A stretch of 28,614 bases of DNA. It comes from a virus. Positions within the stretch are counted from its first letter, which is position 1; the number at the start of each line of letters is the position of its first letter. This document shows, piece after piece, positions 15,595 through 24,487 of this stretch. The position numbers were made by a program, and so were the translations under genes. Under the pieces are notes generated by a model, which searched no databases, was not told the DNA's origin, and worked only from the letters and a program-made list of their open reading frames with translations. The stretch lies in IMG/VR virus record IMGVR_UViG_3300025264_000079, positions 1 to 28,614 of that record; one strand, given 5' to 3'.

Positions 15595-16362
15595 TTAAGG
15601 CAACCTCGTCCCGCGGGTAGCACTTGCAATAGAATCCCATACCTTATCACTTTCTGATTTGTTTGATACGGGCTGTCCCTGCAAGACACCTGCTGTGCGA
15701 GGTGCTTCTTGTGCGGCTCTAACCGCACTTACGGTATCAGTATTTGTTTGACCAACCCCACTGACATCTCGATACAATTTAACAAGATTACCCATTCCAA
15801 CGGCTTCTTTAGGCTGTGTAGTGAACTCCAGAAAACCTTTAATCTCGTCATCCGACATTTTATAGGTATTCCTGAGCTCACCCACTGTGTTGTTCAAATG
15901 CATTTCTGTCTGCATCTGAGCCTGCTGTTGAGCCATTTTCTTGGATACTACTTCATTCGCCATGCTTTCTATTTTGTTTTGTACATATTGACTGGAAGCA
16001 GAACCATCTTCTGTAAATGCATCCCAAGGGTTGAACTCGTCTTTGCTTATACCGGGAGCTGATTCCTGTGCACTCTGCGGACTTGCAATGCCGTCTTGCA
16101 ATGTCTGTACCAAATCAGGTCTCGATTCCAGAAGATTTACCAAAGGTTCATACTTTTTCAAGTCCTGCAATTCCGCTTGTGAGCGGTCATACATTGACTG
16201 AAACTTACGAACCTCTGCCTCATCTACTAAAACCTGAGCTTCTTCGGGGACATTTTCAACCTGTTCTTCAGATTGTTCTGCAATGACATCATCCACCAAT
16301 GAACTTTCATCTCCATGCGCTGTAGCTTCGACACTAGCCTCAATTTGTTCTAACGATTCCAT
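15595..16362 (-). CDS. capsid scaffolding protein, 255 aa
   Basis: Starts MESLEQIEAS at an ATG with AAAGGAG seven bases upstream; an in-frame upstream ATG at 16425 would overlap the portal gene and lacks a site, so it is rejected. The protein is Glu/Gln/Asp-rich and acidic in the first 60 residues, with helical and coiled-coil-like stretches (KFQSMYDRSQAELQDLKKYE). It ends in a basic tail, DSIASATRGTRLP. Lying between the portal and the major capsid gene, this is the usual make-up and place of a scaffold. The basic C-terminus is expected to bind the capsid protein during assembly. Confidence 0.8.
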   Translation of the reverse strand: MESLEQIEASVEATAHGDESSLVDDVIAEQSEEQVENVPEEAQVLVDEAEVRKFQSMYDRSQAELQDLKKYEPLVNLLESRPDLVQTLQDGIASPQSAQESAPGISKDEFNPWDAFTEDGSASSQYVQNKIESMANEVVSKKMAQQQAQMQTEMHLNNTVGELRNTYKMSDDEIKGFLEFTTQPKEAVGMGNLVKLYRDVSGVGQTNTDTVSAVRAAQEAPRTAGVLQGQPVSNKSESDKVWDSIASATRGTRLP

Positions 16363-16384
16363 GTTTGACTCCTTTAAGATGTCT

Positions 16385-18430
16385 CTAGGCTTTTGGAGCA
16401 GAACCAGTCGCCTTATCAGCCTCACGGTTGATTCGGTTCGCTAATTTCTCTACCTCGAGCTTCACCTCTGTTTCAAGTTTATTACGTTGTACTCTTCTAT
16501 CCGCTTTAGAATCGGAATTAACTCCGGAAAGTCGTGATTTGAATTTCTCAACTTCCACTCGTTTCCTATCCTGAACGGATTCTCTTTGGGCTGTTTGCAA
16601 GTCTCCCTGCAAATTCTTTAACTGACCTTCAAGGGCTTGTATCTGCTGTGCCATCTGCTCTCTCTCATCTGTGCGGCGCATAATGCCCTCCTTGTCAAAA
16701 ATTTCCGGGTTCTTCTTGAGAACCTCATACCTGTCTACAATTCCCAACTGGAAAGCTTCAAGATAAACATTAAGCTCTGCCCATTTGTTGGTCGGCATTG
16801 TAGAACCGGGTTCAATTCTTATATCGTGCTGTTCAATATTATATTTTTCTTTCTTGATGTCAACCACAGCACCGGATACATCAGTGTAAAAATTAACCAT
16901 AGCTTCTGTCTGGTCATTATTAGGCTGTGCAAGGCGGAACATCTTCTTATAGCTGTAATGACCTTTAGCCAGATTATAAACAACTTTTCCAAGCCTGTTG
17001 ATAGAGAACTCTATGTCTCTCAGCTTTGACTTGGGTCTTTCGCTACCCAAGGCTACCATTCTTTCAGTGCCCCTTACTGTCTCGGGAGCTTTATCTGCAA
17101 ATCCGTGCATCATCTCAGGCAAGCCAAATATAAAGTCAATGTAAAACTCACATTGCTGTATTAACTTGTAGAATTCACCAGCTAGTGGTGACGGTTGTGG
17201 ATAATGCGGCTCGCCTTGAGATGAATCTACTTCAATAACAGCATTAGGGTTAGCCCAATCCTGTTCCAACTGAGATATATCATCAACACTGCCAAGCGGT
17301 ACCAGCAACTTTAGACCTGCTGATGCCTGAGCGTGAGATAGAGCAAGAGACCATAGTTTGTTCAGCAGTCTCTGCATCGGTCTGGCGCGGGATACGTCTG
17401 ACTTTGGATAAGGGGTGCCAGTCCATACGTTGGGAAGCGGAACAACAGGATAAATGTCTGAATTAAGGATATCCTCATAAAGAACTATCTCACCTATTGA
17501 AGCACACACTTTCACTCTGGTCTGATAGACCTGAGCAACTTCTAAAAATCCTGATTCTAATACTTCACCATTCTCTTCTGAAAATACAGCAAATTCTTCT
17601 TCAGAGAGAATCATTTCTTCGCCATCCTGAATATTAATGACATGATAAAAAACAACCTTTACTTTATAGAACCGCTCAAGTATCTGGTACTTCTTAACAT
17701 TCATATTGTCTTTATCCTTAACTTCAGCAGGAGTAAAGACAGTCATTGAATTCTTATTTTGGGCTGATGGATAGTCTTCGCCATTGTATTCTGAGTGCTC
17801 AGACACACTGCGGAGCAGACCATCTGATACTTCACCAGTAACAGGGTCTACAATATCATCTAATTCCGGGTAAAGGTTGACGACCTGTTCGCCTGTCAAG
17901 ATTGTAGATATAATAATACCGTCAGCATCATCACACCAACGGTTTCGAGACGAAGGAGATACGTATACTCTAAATGGGTCTAGATAAGTGAACTTGACAT
18001 CACCTTTCCCGAAATCAGATTCTCTGTCAACATAAGCATATAAATAACCAAGACCGGTAATTGCATAATCATGGATAGCCTGCTTCATCTGGGCATCGCC
18101 ATCAGATATCTGCCAGATATAGCCAACAATAGTTCGCCACACGCTTGCCACTTTAACATCAGAGTCCTCTCTAGGTGTTATTGTAAATGCAGGGGGTCTT
18201 GCTGTCAATACAGCTTTAAATTTTTCAACAGCACCGGAAGTCCTGTCCATAGCAACATCAGCCTGATTGCGGGACTGCAACTCATTTGACTCATCTGAAG
18301 TAAAATGGTTGCCAAGATAGAAATCAATATCCCTGCGGGCTTCTTCATCCCAATCTGTACGGGCATCACTCCAATCGCGAAAGAGCTCTTGGTTATATTC
18401 TGCCCTAGGGTCTTTGTCCATGTTTGCCAT
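16385..18430 (-). CDS. portal protein, P22-like, 681 aa
   Basis: 681 residues, the size of P22-type portals. The N-terminal segment (DWSDARTDWDEEARRDIDFYLGNHFT, in part) and the region with DRTSGAVEKFKAVLTARPP, then GYLYAYVDRESDFGKGD, follow the portal order of an N-terminal wing, then clip and stem regions. The C-terminal ~70 residues (QQIQALEGQLKNLQGDLQTA, then a Lys/Glu-rich helix) form a coiled coil, as in portal barrels. It is preceded by the 603-aa protein and followed, 22 bases later, by the scaffold ATG. The portal ring is the DNA entry gate and the docking site of the terminase. Confidence 0.88.
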   Translation of the reverse strand: MANMDKDPRAEYNQELFRDWSDARTDWDEEARRDIDFYLGNHFTSDESNELQSRNQADVAMDRTSGAVEKFKAVLTARPPAFTITPREDSDVKVASVWRTIVGYIWQISDGDAQMKQAIHDYAITGLGYLYAYVDRESDFGKGDVKFTYLDPFRVYVSPSSRNRWCDDADGIIISTILTGEQVVNLYPELDDIVDPVTGEVSDGLLRSVSEHSEYNGEDYPSAQNKNSMTVFTPAEVKDKDNMNVKKYQILERFYKVKVVFYHVINIQDGEEMILSEEEFAVFSEENGEVLESGFLEVAQVYQTRVKVCASIGEIVLYEDILNSDIYPVVPLPNVWTGTPYPKSDVSRARPMQRLLNKLWSLALSHAQASAGLKLLVPLGSVDDISQLEQDWANPNAVIEVDSSQGEPHYPQPSPLAGEFYKLIQQCEFYIDFIFGLPEMMHGFADKAPETVRGTERMVALGSERPKSKLRDIEFSINRLGKVVYNLAKGHYSYKKMFRLAQPNNDQTEAMVNFYTDVSGAVVDIKKEKYNIEQHDIRIEPGSTMPTNKWAELNVYLEAFQLGIVDRYEVLKKNPEIFDKEGIMRRTDEREQMAQQIQALEGQLKNLQGDLQTAQRESVQDRKRVEVEKFKSRLSGVNSDSKADRRVQRNKLETEVKLEVEKLANRINREADKATGSAPKA

Positions 18431-18432
18431 TA

Positions 18433-20244
18433 TTAAGGTTTAAAAAATAATCCTTGATGAATTGGGTTTAATTGTCCGCCCATTCTACCGGACTGCATCA
18501 ATAATTGATTTAATGCTTTTTGATTTTCCATGTCCCTTAAAAGTGAAAACACCATTCTCATCTGGTCTGCTTCAGATTGGGGGACATCTCCTTGAAATTC
18601 AAAATATCCACTTCTTTCAGGCTCATTGTATATTCCTTGCAGTTTTAATGCTTCCATTGCTTGATTAACTTTCTGCATTTCATCAATCTCTACTGCTTCA
18701 GCAACATCACCGACACTTACTCCACCGCCGGCTCCTGCTATTGTACTACCGGCATAAGCCTGTGCGCCCATTGCCTGCCTTTTATTTATACCTAATGGGT
18801 CATTAGGGTCTACAACCTGCTCACCTTGTTGATAACCAACTACATCACCTTCTTGATAGCCACTTGCCTTTAAAAGACCATGTAATCCACGATTTGCTTG
18901 ATATAATTCTTTTCCATAATATTCTTTTAAAATATCAGCTAAATCATCTGTATGTAAATCTTTAAAATAAGACATAGGCTCACCATAAGCATCTGGCAGA
19001 CCAGCTTCATCTATCTCATTTATTAATTTCTTTTTCAAACCACGATTTGCTCCAGCTCCTCTTCTAGCAGTTTTTCTAGTTCTTTTTAATAATTCATCTG
19101 CTTCTTGAAAAGACTTTTTAATACCCTTAGCAAGCGGTGTTCCAGTTGTATGAGTTGGAAGTCTCATTAATCCTTTTGCCCCACTTATAACACCGCCTAT
19201 AGGCATAAAAGCACCCTCAGCTATTTCTTTAGCCGGGTCATAGCCTTCCCTTTCTTCAGAATAATAATATTCTGGTGATTGTTGAGCCACTTCCTTTAAA
19301 AGTAGTTGGGACATAATTGCATTAGCTGTGGCATCGGCAGGTGCCACCTCCTCACCTTCTTGATAGCCAACTGCTCCACCTTTATTATATCCCCACATCT
19401 TTACATCTTCCGGGTCAATACTAATCATTCTTTCAATAGGGATATTTCGACTCTTTTTAATCTCACCAGTCTCTGGGTCATAAATATAATTTTCTAACTG
19501 TCTACCTGTTTCTTTATCTATTTCAGGGGCTTGTCCGCGACTCATTATTTGATAACCAGTACGCTCTCCACCACCCCTACTCCATGGTCTGTCTGCATAT
19601 TGCTTTTTTGGATTTTGACCTGATATTTGTTTTAATAAATATTCTAAACCGGCTTTATCTCCCTTTAAAGCAGATATTGTTTCATCGGCATCAGGATATC
19701 CTTTTTTTTTCTGAAATATTCTTTTACCCGGATAAGATTTTATTTGCTCATAAACATCAGGTATTGCTTCTTGTTCTTCCATTAATCTTTCTAGCCCAAG
19801 ATTAAGGTCAGATAATGGCTCACTTCTCCTAATATCCATATCAGGCATTACTTGCATTTGAGAAATATACTTAGCGACATTTGGCGGGATACTGCCACCA
19901 TTCTCATAGCCGGGGGCAACTTCTCCACCATCATACATTGGTTTCATGCCTGCAAGCTCTGATTGAGCAATCAGTGCATCCATACTGCTATGAGCGGCAT
20001 TATCTGAAGAATTATTTATAGCTCTGAAAAAATCAATTCCATACATATCTACCACCTCTGGTGGTGCAATTCTTTCTTTAGGGGTTGCTTTGATAGGAAC
20101 CGTTCCGCCACCTGCATATCCTTTAGGCTTCTTACCAAGTATTTTATCCAATAATTTTTCATTTAATATCGAAGAACCTCTTTTAACAACAAAACTACCC
20201 GGCTTTACTCTTAACCCAACTGTATCAGTTGAAACACCAGCCAT
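18433..20244 (-). CDS. virion protein with glycine-rich GG-x-V motifs, 603 aa
   Basis: The start has VKPGSFVVKRGSS (residues 13-25) then GYAGGGTVP (42-50). Such PG-[ES]-FV followed by a Gly-Gly-x-Val turn is found in internal or tail proteins of many aquatic phages. More copies follow: YDGGEVAPGYENGGSIP (104-120), KGGAVGYQEGEEVAP (288-302), GYQEGDVVGYQQGEQVVDP (462-480). Between them lie unrelated charged segments, a possible helix pair (about 370-450) and a helical C-terminus rich in Met/Gln. It is placed between an M15 peptidase and the portal. I do not assign a function; an ejected internal virion protein is possible. Confidence 0.65.
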   Translation of the reverse strand: MAGVSTDTVGLRVKPGSFVVKRGSSILNEKLLDKILGKKPKGYAGGGTVPIKATPKERIAPPEVVDMYGIDFFRAINNSSDNAAHSSMDALIAQSELAGMKPMYDGGEVAPGYENGGSIPPNVAKYISQMQVMPDMDIRRSEPLSDLNLGLERLMEEQEAIPDVYEQIKSYPGKRIFQKKKGYPDADETISALKGDKAGLEYLLKQISGQNPKKQYADRPWSRGGGERTGYQIMSRGQAPEIDKETGRQLENYIYDPETGEIKKSRNIPIERMISIDPEDVKMWGYNKGGAVGYQEGEEVAPADATANAIMSQLLLKEVAQQSPEYYYSEEREGYDPAKEIAEGAFMPIGGVISGAKGLMRLPTHTTGTPLAKGIKKSFQEADELLKRTRKTARRGAGANRGLKKKLINEIDEAGLPDAYGEPMSYFKDLHTDDLADILKEYYGKELYQANRGLHGLLKASGYQEGDVVGYQQGEQVVDPNDPLGINKRQAMGAQAYAGSTIAGAGGGVSVGDVAEAVEIDEMQKVNQAMEALKLQGIYNEPERSGYFEFQGDVPQSEADQMRMVFSLLRDMENQKALNQLLMQSGRMGGQLNPIHQGLFFKP

Positions 20245-20624
20245 TAATCCCTAATCTCCACGTGAACCAAGTCATCAAAGTTGTTATCCTTAATTTCTCC
20301 ATCCGAGTCCCAATCGCCGCCCCAGCGTATATTTACGCCAAGCTGTTTGCCAATACCTCTGACCATGCCCCCCATGTAATGAAATCTTTCCCTATCTTCC
20401 CAATCAATAGGATATGGTGCTAAATCTACAGCTTTACCTTCCATATGCCTTGAATATTTAACCTTCGTTGCTCCCTTTTCAAGGAGCTCCGCCTGACGTT
20501 CTTTGCTCCTAACTCCTTCAATAATAGTAACATCCATTATCTTAATGAGCTCATTAAGAACATTAACCAGCTTGGCATTAACACCCTTGAGACGCTCTCT
20601 TGACCTTTTTCCAAACCTAGGCAT
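20244..20624 (-). CDS. M15-family peptidase, probable endolysin, 126 aa
   Basis: The motif SRHMEGKAVDL (residues 58-68) gives His60 and Asp67, and DLVHVE (118-123) gives the second zinc His121, the zinc site of family M15 peptidases (VanY/L-alanyl-D-glutamate endopeptidase type, T5 endolysin). RWGGDWDSDG (100-109) is the loop typical of phage M15 enzymes. At 126 residues it is just the catalytic domain, with no signal peptide or cell-wall domain, so export would need a holin. It cuts the peptide cross-links of peptidoglycan. It lies between the large terminase and the 603-aa gene, far from the small membrane proteins at 4692-6245, and has its own candidate promoter. Confidence 0.88.
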   Translation of the reverse strand: MPRFGKRSRERLKGVNAKLVNVLNELIKIMDVTIIEGVRSKERQAELLEKGATKVKYSRHMEGKAVDLAPYPIDWEDRERFHYMGGMVRGIGKQLGVNIRWGGDWDSDGEIKDNNFDDLVHVEIRD

Positions 20625-20631
20625 TGGTCGT

Positions 20632-20661
20632 ATTATACGTAAAATGTGAATAAAAATACAA
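20632..20661 (-). promoter_or_regulatory. candidate promoter before the endolysin gene
   Basis: On the minus strand TATAAT (20637-20632) with CG before it lies 18 bases after TTGTAT (20661-20656), a 4/6 match to TTGACA. It falls in the 55-base gap between the large terminase and the endolysin, with the ATG at 20624. The start point would fall close to the ATG, giving a very short or leaderless message. The -10 is part of an 11-bp palindrome, CGTAT-T-ATACG. Confidence 0.4.
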
Positions 20662-20679
20662 TGAAAACATAGGCTTATA

Positions 20680-22275
20680 CTACATTTTCGCGCCAGTCAT
20701 CCAGTTATAGGCTTTTTTAAATTTGTAATAGTCCAGTTTTTCCTCTTTCTGCTCAATATCATCCACACTCATTTTATCTGTTTTAGGAGCTTTCGCGAAG
20801 TAGTCAGCATAATACAAACCGTCCAGTAAATCATCATTTCTGGGCTTTGGATGTTCAAAGAATTCATCAACAATCTCTGTCATATGCCTGTAAATGTATA
20901 ATTTCTTTGAGTTTACAATCTGACCGAGTGCTGTTTCAAGCCTGTCTTCCTTTTTCATCCTCGATGGGGGCTTAACTCCCTTGAACAAACCGGGCATCAG
21001 TCTCTTTTCATTGGCAGACATACGGGTTACCATATCCCTGACCATCTCCTGCGCCGCTACTGTTTCTATAGTTACCCTCCTAACAGGACTATATTTCTTG
21101 GCATACTCTATAATTTTTGCCGGGACATCGAAAGTAGGGATGCGTTCCCGAAAGTAATCAATAATATAGCGGTTCTTGTGGGAATCAACACCCATGACCA
21201 AGATAACCTGAAAGTCAGATGTCTCACTGGCAGTTGCCGCTAAGTCAACACCAATATACACATTAACAGGAATAGCGGAGTCACCTTCAATAATAAAAGG
21301 CATATTGTTTCTCTTTTCAAATCTGCCATTATAATACTGGATTCTGTCTATCTTGAATGCCGCATTGGTTATATCACGGGCATCGTTCATATACTCCTGA
21401 GCAAACTTATTGACCAGTCCCGCTTCTATAAACTCCCGTTTCTTAGCATCCAGCTTTTTTTTGGAGAACTGTGAAGACCATAGGGGTTCCCCATCTTCAA
21501 AAGCGCGATAAAAGTTAACATCCCAAGGGTATTTTCTTTTATCTTCCTTAGCTTTCTTCCAACCATCATAGACCATCTGCAAAAAGGAATCATAGTGTAC
21601 AATAGTACCGGAAAGCCATATCCAGCCTTCATTGCCGGGAGTCTCCTCAAGTGCCGGGAACACAGTGGATACAATCCATTTCTTGATTTCAGACCTGCGT
21701 TCAGGGGTCTTGGTGTTCAATTCAGACTCAAAGTCATCAAGCACGATACCCGTATATCGGACATCCACCTCCGCACGACCCCTTAAACGCTGGGATGTTC
21801 CCTTGGCTATCACACGGTCTCCTTTCGGAGTGACCAAATCCTTTTCTGTCCATCGTTTTCCAACCAGTCCGCCATCCATATTGCCAAAATAATACTTAAT
21901 CATCTTATTATTCTCAAAGTGGGAGCGGATATACTTTAAATGGTCAATAGCCTGACCCTGCTCTTCAGATACCCAAGCAACAAAATGCTGGTTATCCTCT
22001 CCGGCAAAGCAGAGCTTATGCATGATAGCGGCTTTTGCCATGACTGACTTGCCGTGACCCCGCGGTATAATATTGCATATCCTAGCACCGGGTCTCATAT
22101 CAATCATCTTTTCAGCCATATCGTAGTGGAAGGGGGCACTCTCTGATTTATTCATAAAGTCCCGCGGCAGGAATGCCCTGCCAAAGTAAATCAAATTATT
22201 AAAAGCATTCAAGAGAACGTCATCACGCTCTTTCATGTCTTTTGGGGAAGGGTTTATATTAAAATTATCTGCCAC
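20680..22275 (-). CDS. terminase large subunit, 531 aa
   Basis: Packaging ATPase and nuclease. The Walker A motif is PRGHGKS (residues 71-77), the R/K-GHGKS variant of phage terminases. Walker B is GIVLDDFE (176-183). SGTIVHYD (222-229) is the coupling motif III. The C-terminal RNase H-like nuclease has Asp344 in IGVDLAAT, Glu404 in VTIETVAA, and Asp481, Asp482 and Asp485 in DDLLDGLYY. Size and order are complete. It starts at GTG overlapping the upstream stop (TAGTG), as a coupled gene. It drives DNA into the prohead at the portal and cuts the concatemer. Confidence 0.95.
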   Translation of the reverse strand: MADNFNINPSPKDMKERDDVLLNAFNNLIYFGRAFLPRDFMNKSESAPFHYDMAEKMIDMRPGARICNIIPRGHGKSVMAKAAIMHKLCFAGEDNQHFVAWVSEEQGQAIDHLKYIRSHFENNKMIKYYFGNMDGGLVGKRWTEKDLVTPKGDRVIAKGTSQRLRGRAEVDVRYTGIVLDDFESELNTKTPERRSEIKKWIVSTVFPALEETPGNEGWIWLSGTIVHYDSFLQMVYDGWKKAKEDKRKYPWDVNFYRAFEDGEPLWSSQFSKKKLDAKKREFIEAGLVNKFAQEYMNDARDITNAAFKIDRIQYYNGRFEKRNNMPFIIEGDSAIPVNVYIGVDLAATASETSDFQVILVMGVDSHKNRYIIDYFRERIPTFDVPAKIIEYAKKYSPVRRVTIETVAAQEMVRDMVTRMSANEKRLMPGLFKGVKPPSRMKKEDRLETALGQIVNSKKLYIYRHMTEIVDEFFEHPKPRNDDLLDGLYYADYFAKAPKTDKMSVDDIEQKEEKLDYYKFKKAYNWMTGAKM

Positions 22276-23477
22276 TATTGAACTGATTTTAATGTATGTC
22301 CAACTTTACCGGTGCCAAGGTTATAATAATACGGTTTCGAATATGATGAGAACGGTGTTCCAATACCAAGTCTAGGAAAAATGGCATCGAGACCCCTTAT
22401 ATTAACCGTTACAGGACGTCCCTTTCCACCATAAGCTTTTGTAAAATCAATTAATGACCTAGCACTGGATACAATTGGACTGTGTATGCTTTCTGCTCCA
22501 TAACCAACCATCGCCTCTTCTGCACCGGGTTTAAGTCTAAAATTTGGTAATTTATCGGCTATTTTTTCTGGAATCCTTGCCTGAATATCCCATGTTTTTG
22601 CTGGCTTATACTCCGGTTTGAAATTATAAGTATCGTAATTACGAAGCTTTACTATAGCGCTCTGATAATCAGGTTCTTCAATAAAATCCTTTTTCTGTTC
22701 ATATTTTTCCCCACCTTCCCTTCTAATTATCCTAGTCCGCTTTTTTGGAAGTTTTACAATTTTCCCCTCAACGGTAAAATTACCAAGAGCACTTGTAACA
22801 TCAGTTCCAAGGTACCCTTCATCAACTGGTACTGTAAACGTATCACCGACCTTGTTCGTGCCACGTTCACCTCGCCACGTGCGTGGGGGGTTCGCTCTGG
22901 TTCCCGAAACATCAACGGCATCAACATAACGGTCAACCATTTTTGATTGATAATTTTCAGGAAACCTATATTTCAAAGTCTTACCCTTTCCAGTGAAGAA
23001 ATGGGAGAACATTTCACCAGCCAGCGGAGTTTCAGCCATCTGCTCTTTAAAAACTTTTGTCTTTCCGAGATGACCGAACAGCTCATTCAAGCCTTTCTGG
23101 ACACCGCTTTCAGGATGACGCATCATGTATCCCGACAATTTCTCAGCACCCTTCATAATATGTTTTGGCTGGGTTGCCCATTTTACACCAGATGCAACAC
23201 CGGAAATAGCTTTAGGCAGAAAAGGTGCCGCGAGTAGCCCAATCTGGGTTGGAACCTGTGCAGACTCAGGCAATTCGCCGATAGCTTTCGGTATGTAAGC
23301 GGCACCCAAGGTCTGAGCCAGAAGACTGCCGGCTCCGCCGGGGAAGATGGGGAGGTCTAAAAGACCGGAATGAGCATATGGGTTAGGTGCCCCAGAGGGC
23401 AACAATTCAGAGCGGCGCGGGTCAAACCATTCAGGGTATTCATCAACTGCACCACCATTTTGATAGAACCGCTTCAT
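22275..23477 (-). CDS. hypothetical 400-aa protein, possible ADP-ribosyltransferase-like segment
   Basis: Starts MKRFYQNGGAVDEYPEWFDP, with the NGGAV turn also found in the 603-aa protein. Residues about 36-100 are Gly/Pro/Ala/Leu-rich and hydrophobic (DLPIFPGGAGSLLAQTLG). Residues about 198-230 read PRTWRGERG, GDTFTVPVDEGYLGTDVTSA. This resembles the R-G ... G-D-x-F ... G-[YF]-x-S-T-S order of ADP-ribosyltransferases, though the STS is only loosely kept. PGAEEAMVG (318-326) could be the third, Glu-bearing motif. It is cotranscribed with the large terminase (coupled stop/start). Function unproven: it may be an ejected or virion-borne effector. Confidence 0.6.
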   Translation of the reverse strand: MKRFYQNGGAVDEYPEWFDPRRSELLPSGAPNPYAHSGLLDLPIFPGGAGSLLAQTLGAAYIPKAIGELPESAQVPTQIGLLAAPFLPKAISGVASGVKWATQPKHIMKGAEKLSGYMMRHPESGVQKGLNELFGHLGKTKVFKEQMAETPLAGEMFSHFFTGKGKTLKYRFPENYQSKMVDRYVDAVDVSGTRANPPRTWRGERGTNKVGDTFTVPVDEGYLGTDVTSALGNFTVEGKIVKLPKKRTRIIRREGGEKYEQKKDFIEEPDYQSAIVKLRNYDTYNFKPEYKPAKTWDIQARIPEKIADKLPNFRLKPGAEEAMVGYGAESIHSPIVSSARSLIDFTKAYGGKGRPVTVNIRGLDAIFPRLGIGTPFSSYSKPYYYNLGTGKVGHTLKSVQ

Positions 23478-23743
23478 CAGGCTACAGCAATCTCTTGGTC
23501 ATATAAGTCAAACTCGCCAATATCTACCATTTTATCCTGTAAATCGAATACACTGTCGCATAATTCGCATATCCAGCCTTCCAAGTTATTAGAATTATTA
23601 ACCAGTGGCATTTTATTCATTGCGTCCCTGCCCATAAGCTGTGAATCGCAGGCAGGGCAGTATACAGCTCCGCATATCAGCTCATGCAGTTCAAGCTTGG
23701 TGGCGAACCTGATAGGGATAAGGATGCTACTCTTCCTGTCCAT
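23477..23743 (-). CDS. zinc-ribbon protein near terminase, 88 aa
   Basis: Two Cys pairs, C29-x2-C32 (YCPACDS) and C59-x2-C62 (ICELCDS), 27 residues apart, form a zinc ribbon. Cys24 may be a further ligand. The last 20 residues are acidic (VDIGEFDLYDQEIAVA). It overlaps the small terminase gene by 17 bases and is followed by the 400-aa gene with a one-base overlap. DNA or terminase contact is plausible for such a ribbon, but the partner is not known. Confidence 0.7.
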   Translation of the reverse strand: MDRKSSILIPIRFATKLELHELICGAVYCPACDSQLMGRDAMNKMPLVNNSNNLEGWICELCDSVFDLQDKMVDIGEFDLYDQEIAVA

Positions 23744-24470
23744 GCTCCGGTAATACCCCCGCCTTGAAAGCGTTGAGCTTTTCTTGGCTAAAACCGGTGA
23801 ATTCCTGAATCAGTGCCAGAGATTCAGTCTTTTTATCATTACTAAGTAACCCGGATATCTTCATCAGGGTCTCCAATGCTCTCAGTTTGTCTGAGTCGCG
23901 GGTATCATTCTTATCAACAATCCCCTTGGTCTCTTCCAGTAAATACGTTTTTGTAATACCAGTGTCGCTTAACAGGATTTCTATCTCTTTATCTATCAAG
24001 TTCATTACCTTTTTGTTTTTAAATAAAATACGAATCCGCTTTTTGGCATAGTCTTTGCTTTCGCAATCGGGGAATGCCTTCATATATGCGTCAAGCGGCT
24101 CTAAACCGGATGCCACATACTTGGCAAATATACGCTTTTTTATGGATAACCTGCCATTTGATGCCTGTTCTTTCCAAACCATCTTCCCGAACCGCCAGAT
24201 ATCTGTTACAGGCTCACCCCCCAAAGATGCGGTACGGTCACAATTCACCATGCCAATCAGGGTTCTGATGTAATCAGAGCTCCGCTTGTCATTAACAATA
24301 ACGCCCCGCTTGATTACCTTGGTTACCTTACCATCATCTGTCTTAATCCACTGTCCCGTCTTCGCCGTACGCCAACTGTCATGTATCTTTGACTTCGGTC
24401 TAGCCTTCCGAAATTCCTTTTCATTGTCATATAATACATATTCCTGACCTTTGACTGTACGTTTATACAT
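23727..24470 (-). CDS. terminase small subunit candidate, 247 aa
   Basis: Residues about 108-165 (LSIKKRIFAKYVASGLEPLDAYMKAFPD..., then KKRIRILFKNKKVMNLIDKE) match the order of the helix-turn-helix and first central helix of small terminases: a K..FA.Y...G..P.DAY..AFP segment followed by R.LL.N..V. KLRALETLMKISGLL (195-209) follows as in the oligomer core. Residues 1-100 are an unfamiliar basic and aromatic N-terminal extension. It stands at the head of the packaging operon, before the large terminase. It should recognise the packaging site, probably in the non-coding region to its right. Confidence 0.7.
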   Translation of the reverse strand: MYKRTVKGQEYVLYDNEKEFRKARPKSKIHDSWRTAKTGQWIKTDDGKVTKVIKRGVIVNDKRSSDYIRTLIGMVNCDRTASLGGEPVTDIWRFGKMVWKEQASNGRLSIKKRIFAKYVASGLEPLDAYMKAFPDCESKDYAKKRIRILFKNKKVMNLIDKEIEILLSDTGITKTYLLEETKGIVDKNDTRDSDKLRALETLMKISGLLSNDKKTESLALIQEFTGFSQEKLNAFKAGVLPEHGQEE

Positions 24471-24487
24471 AGAGAGCCGTTCCCACG

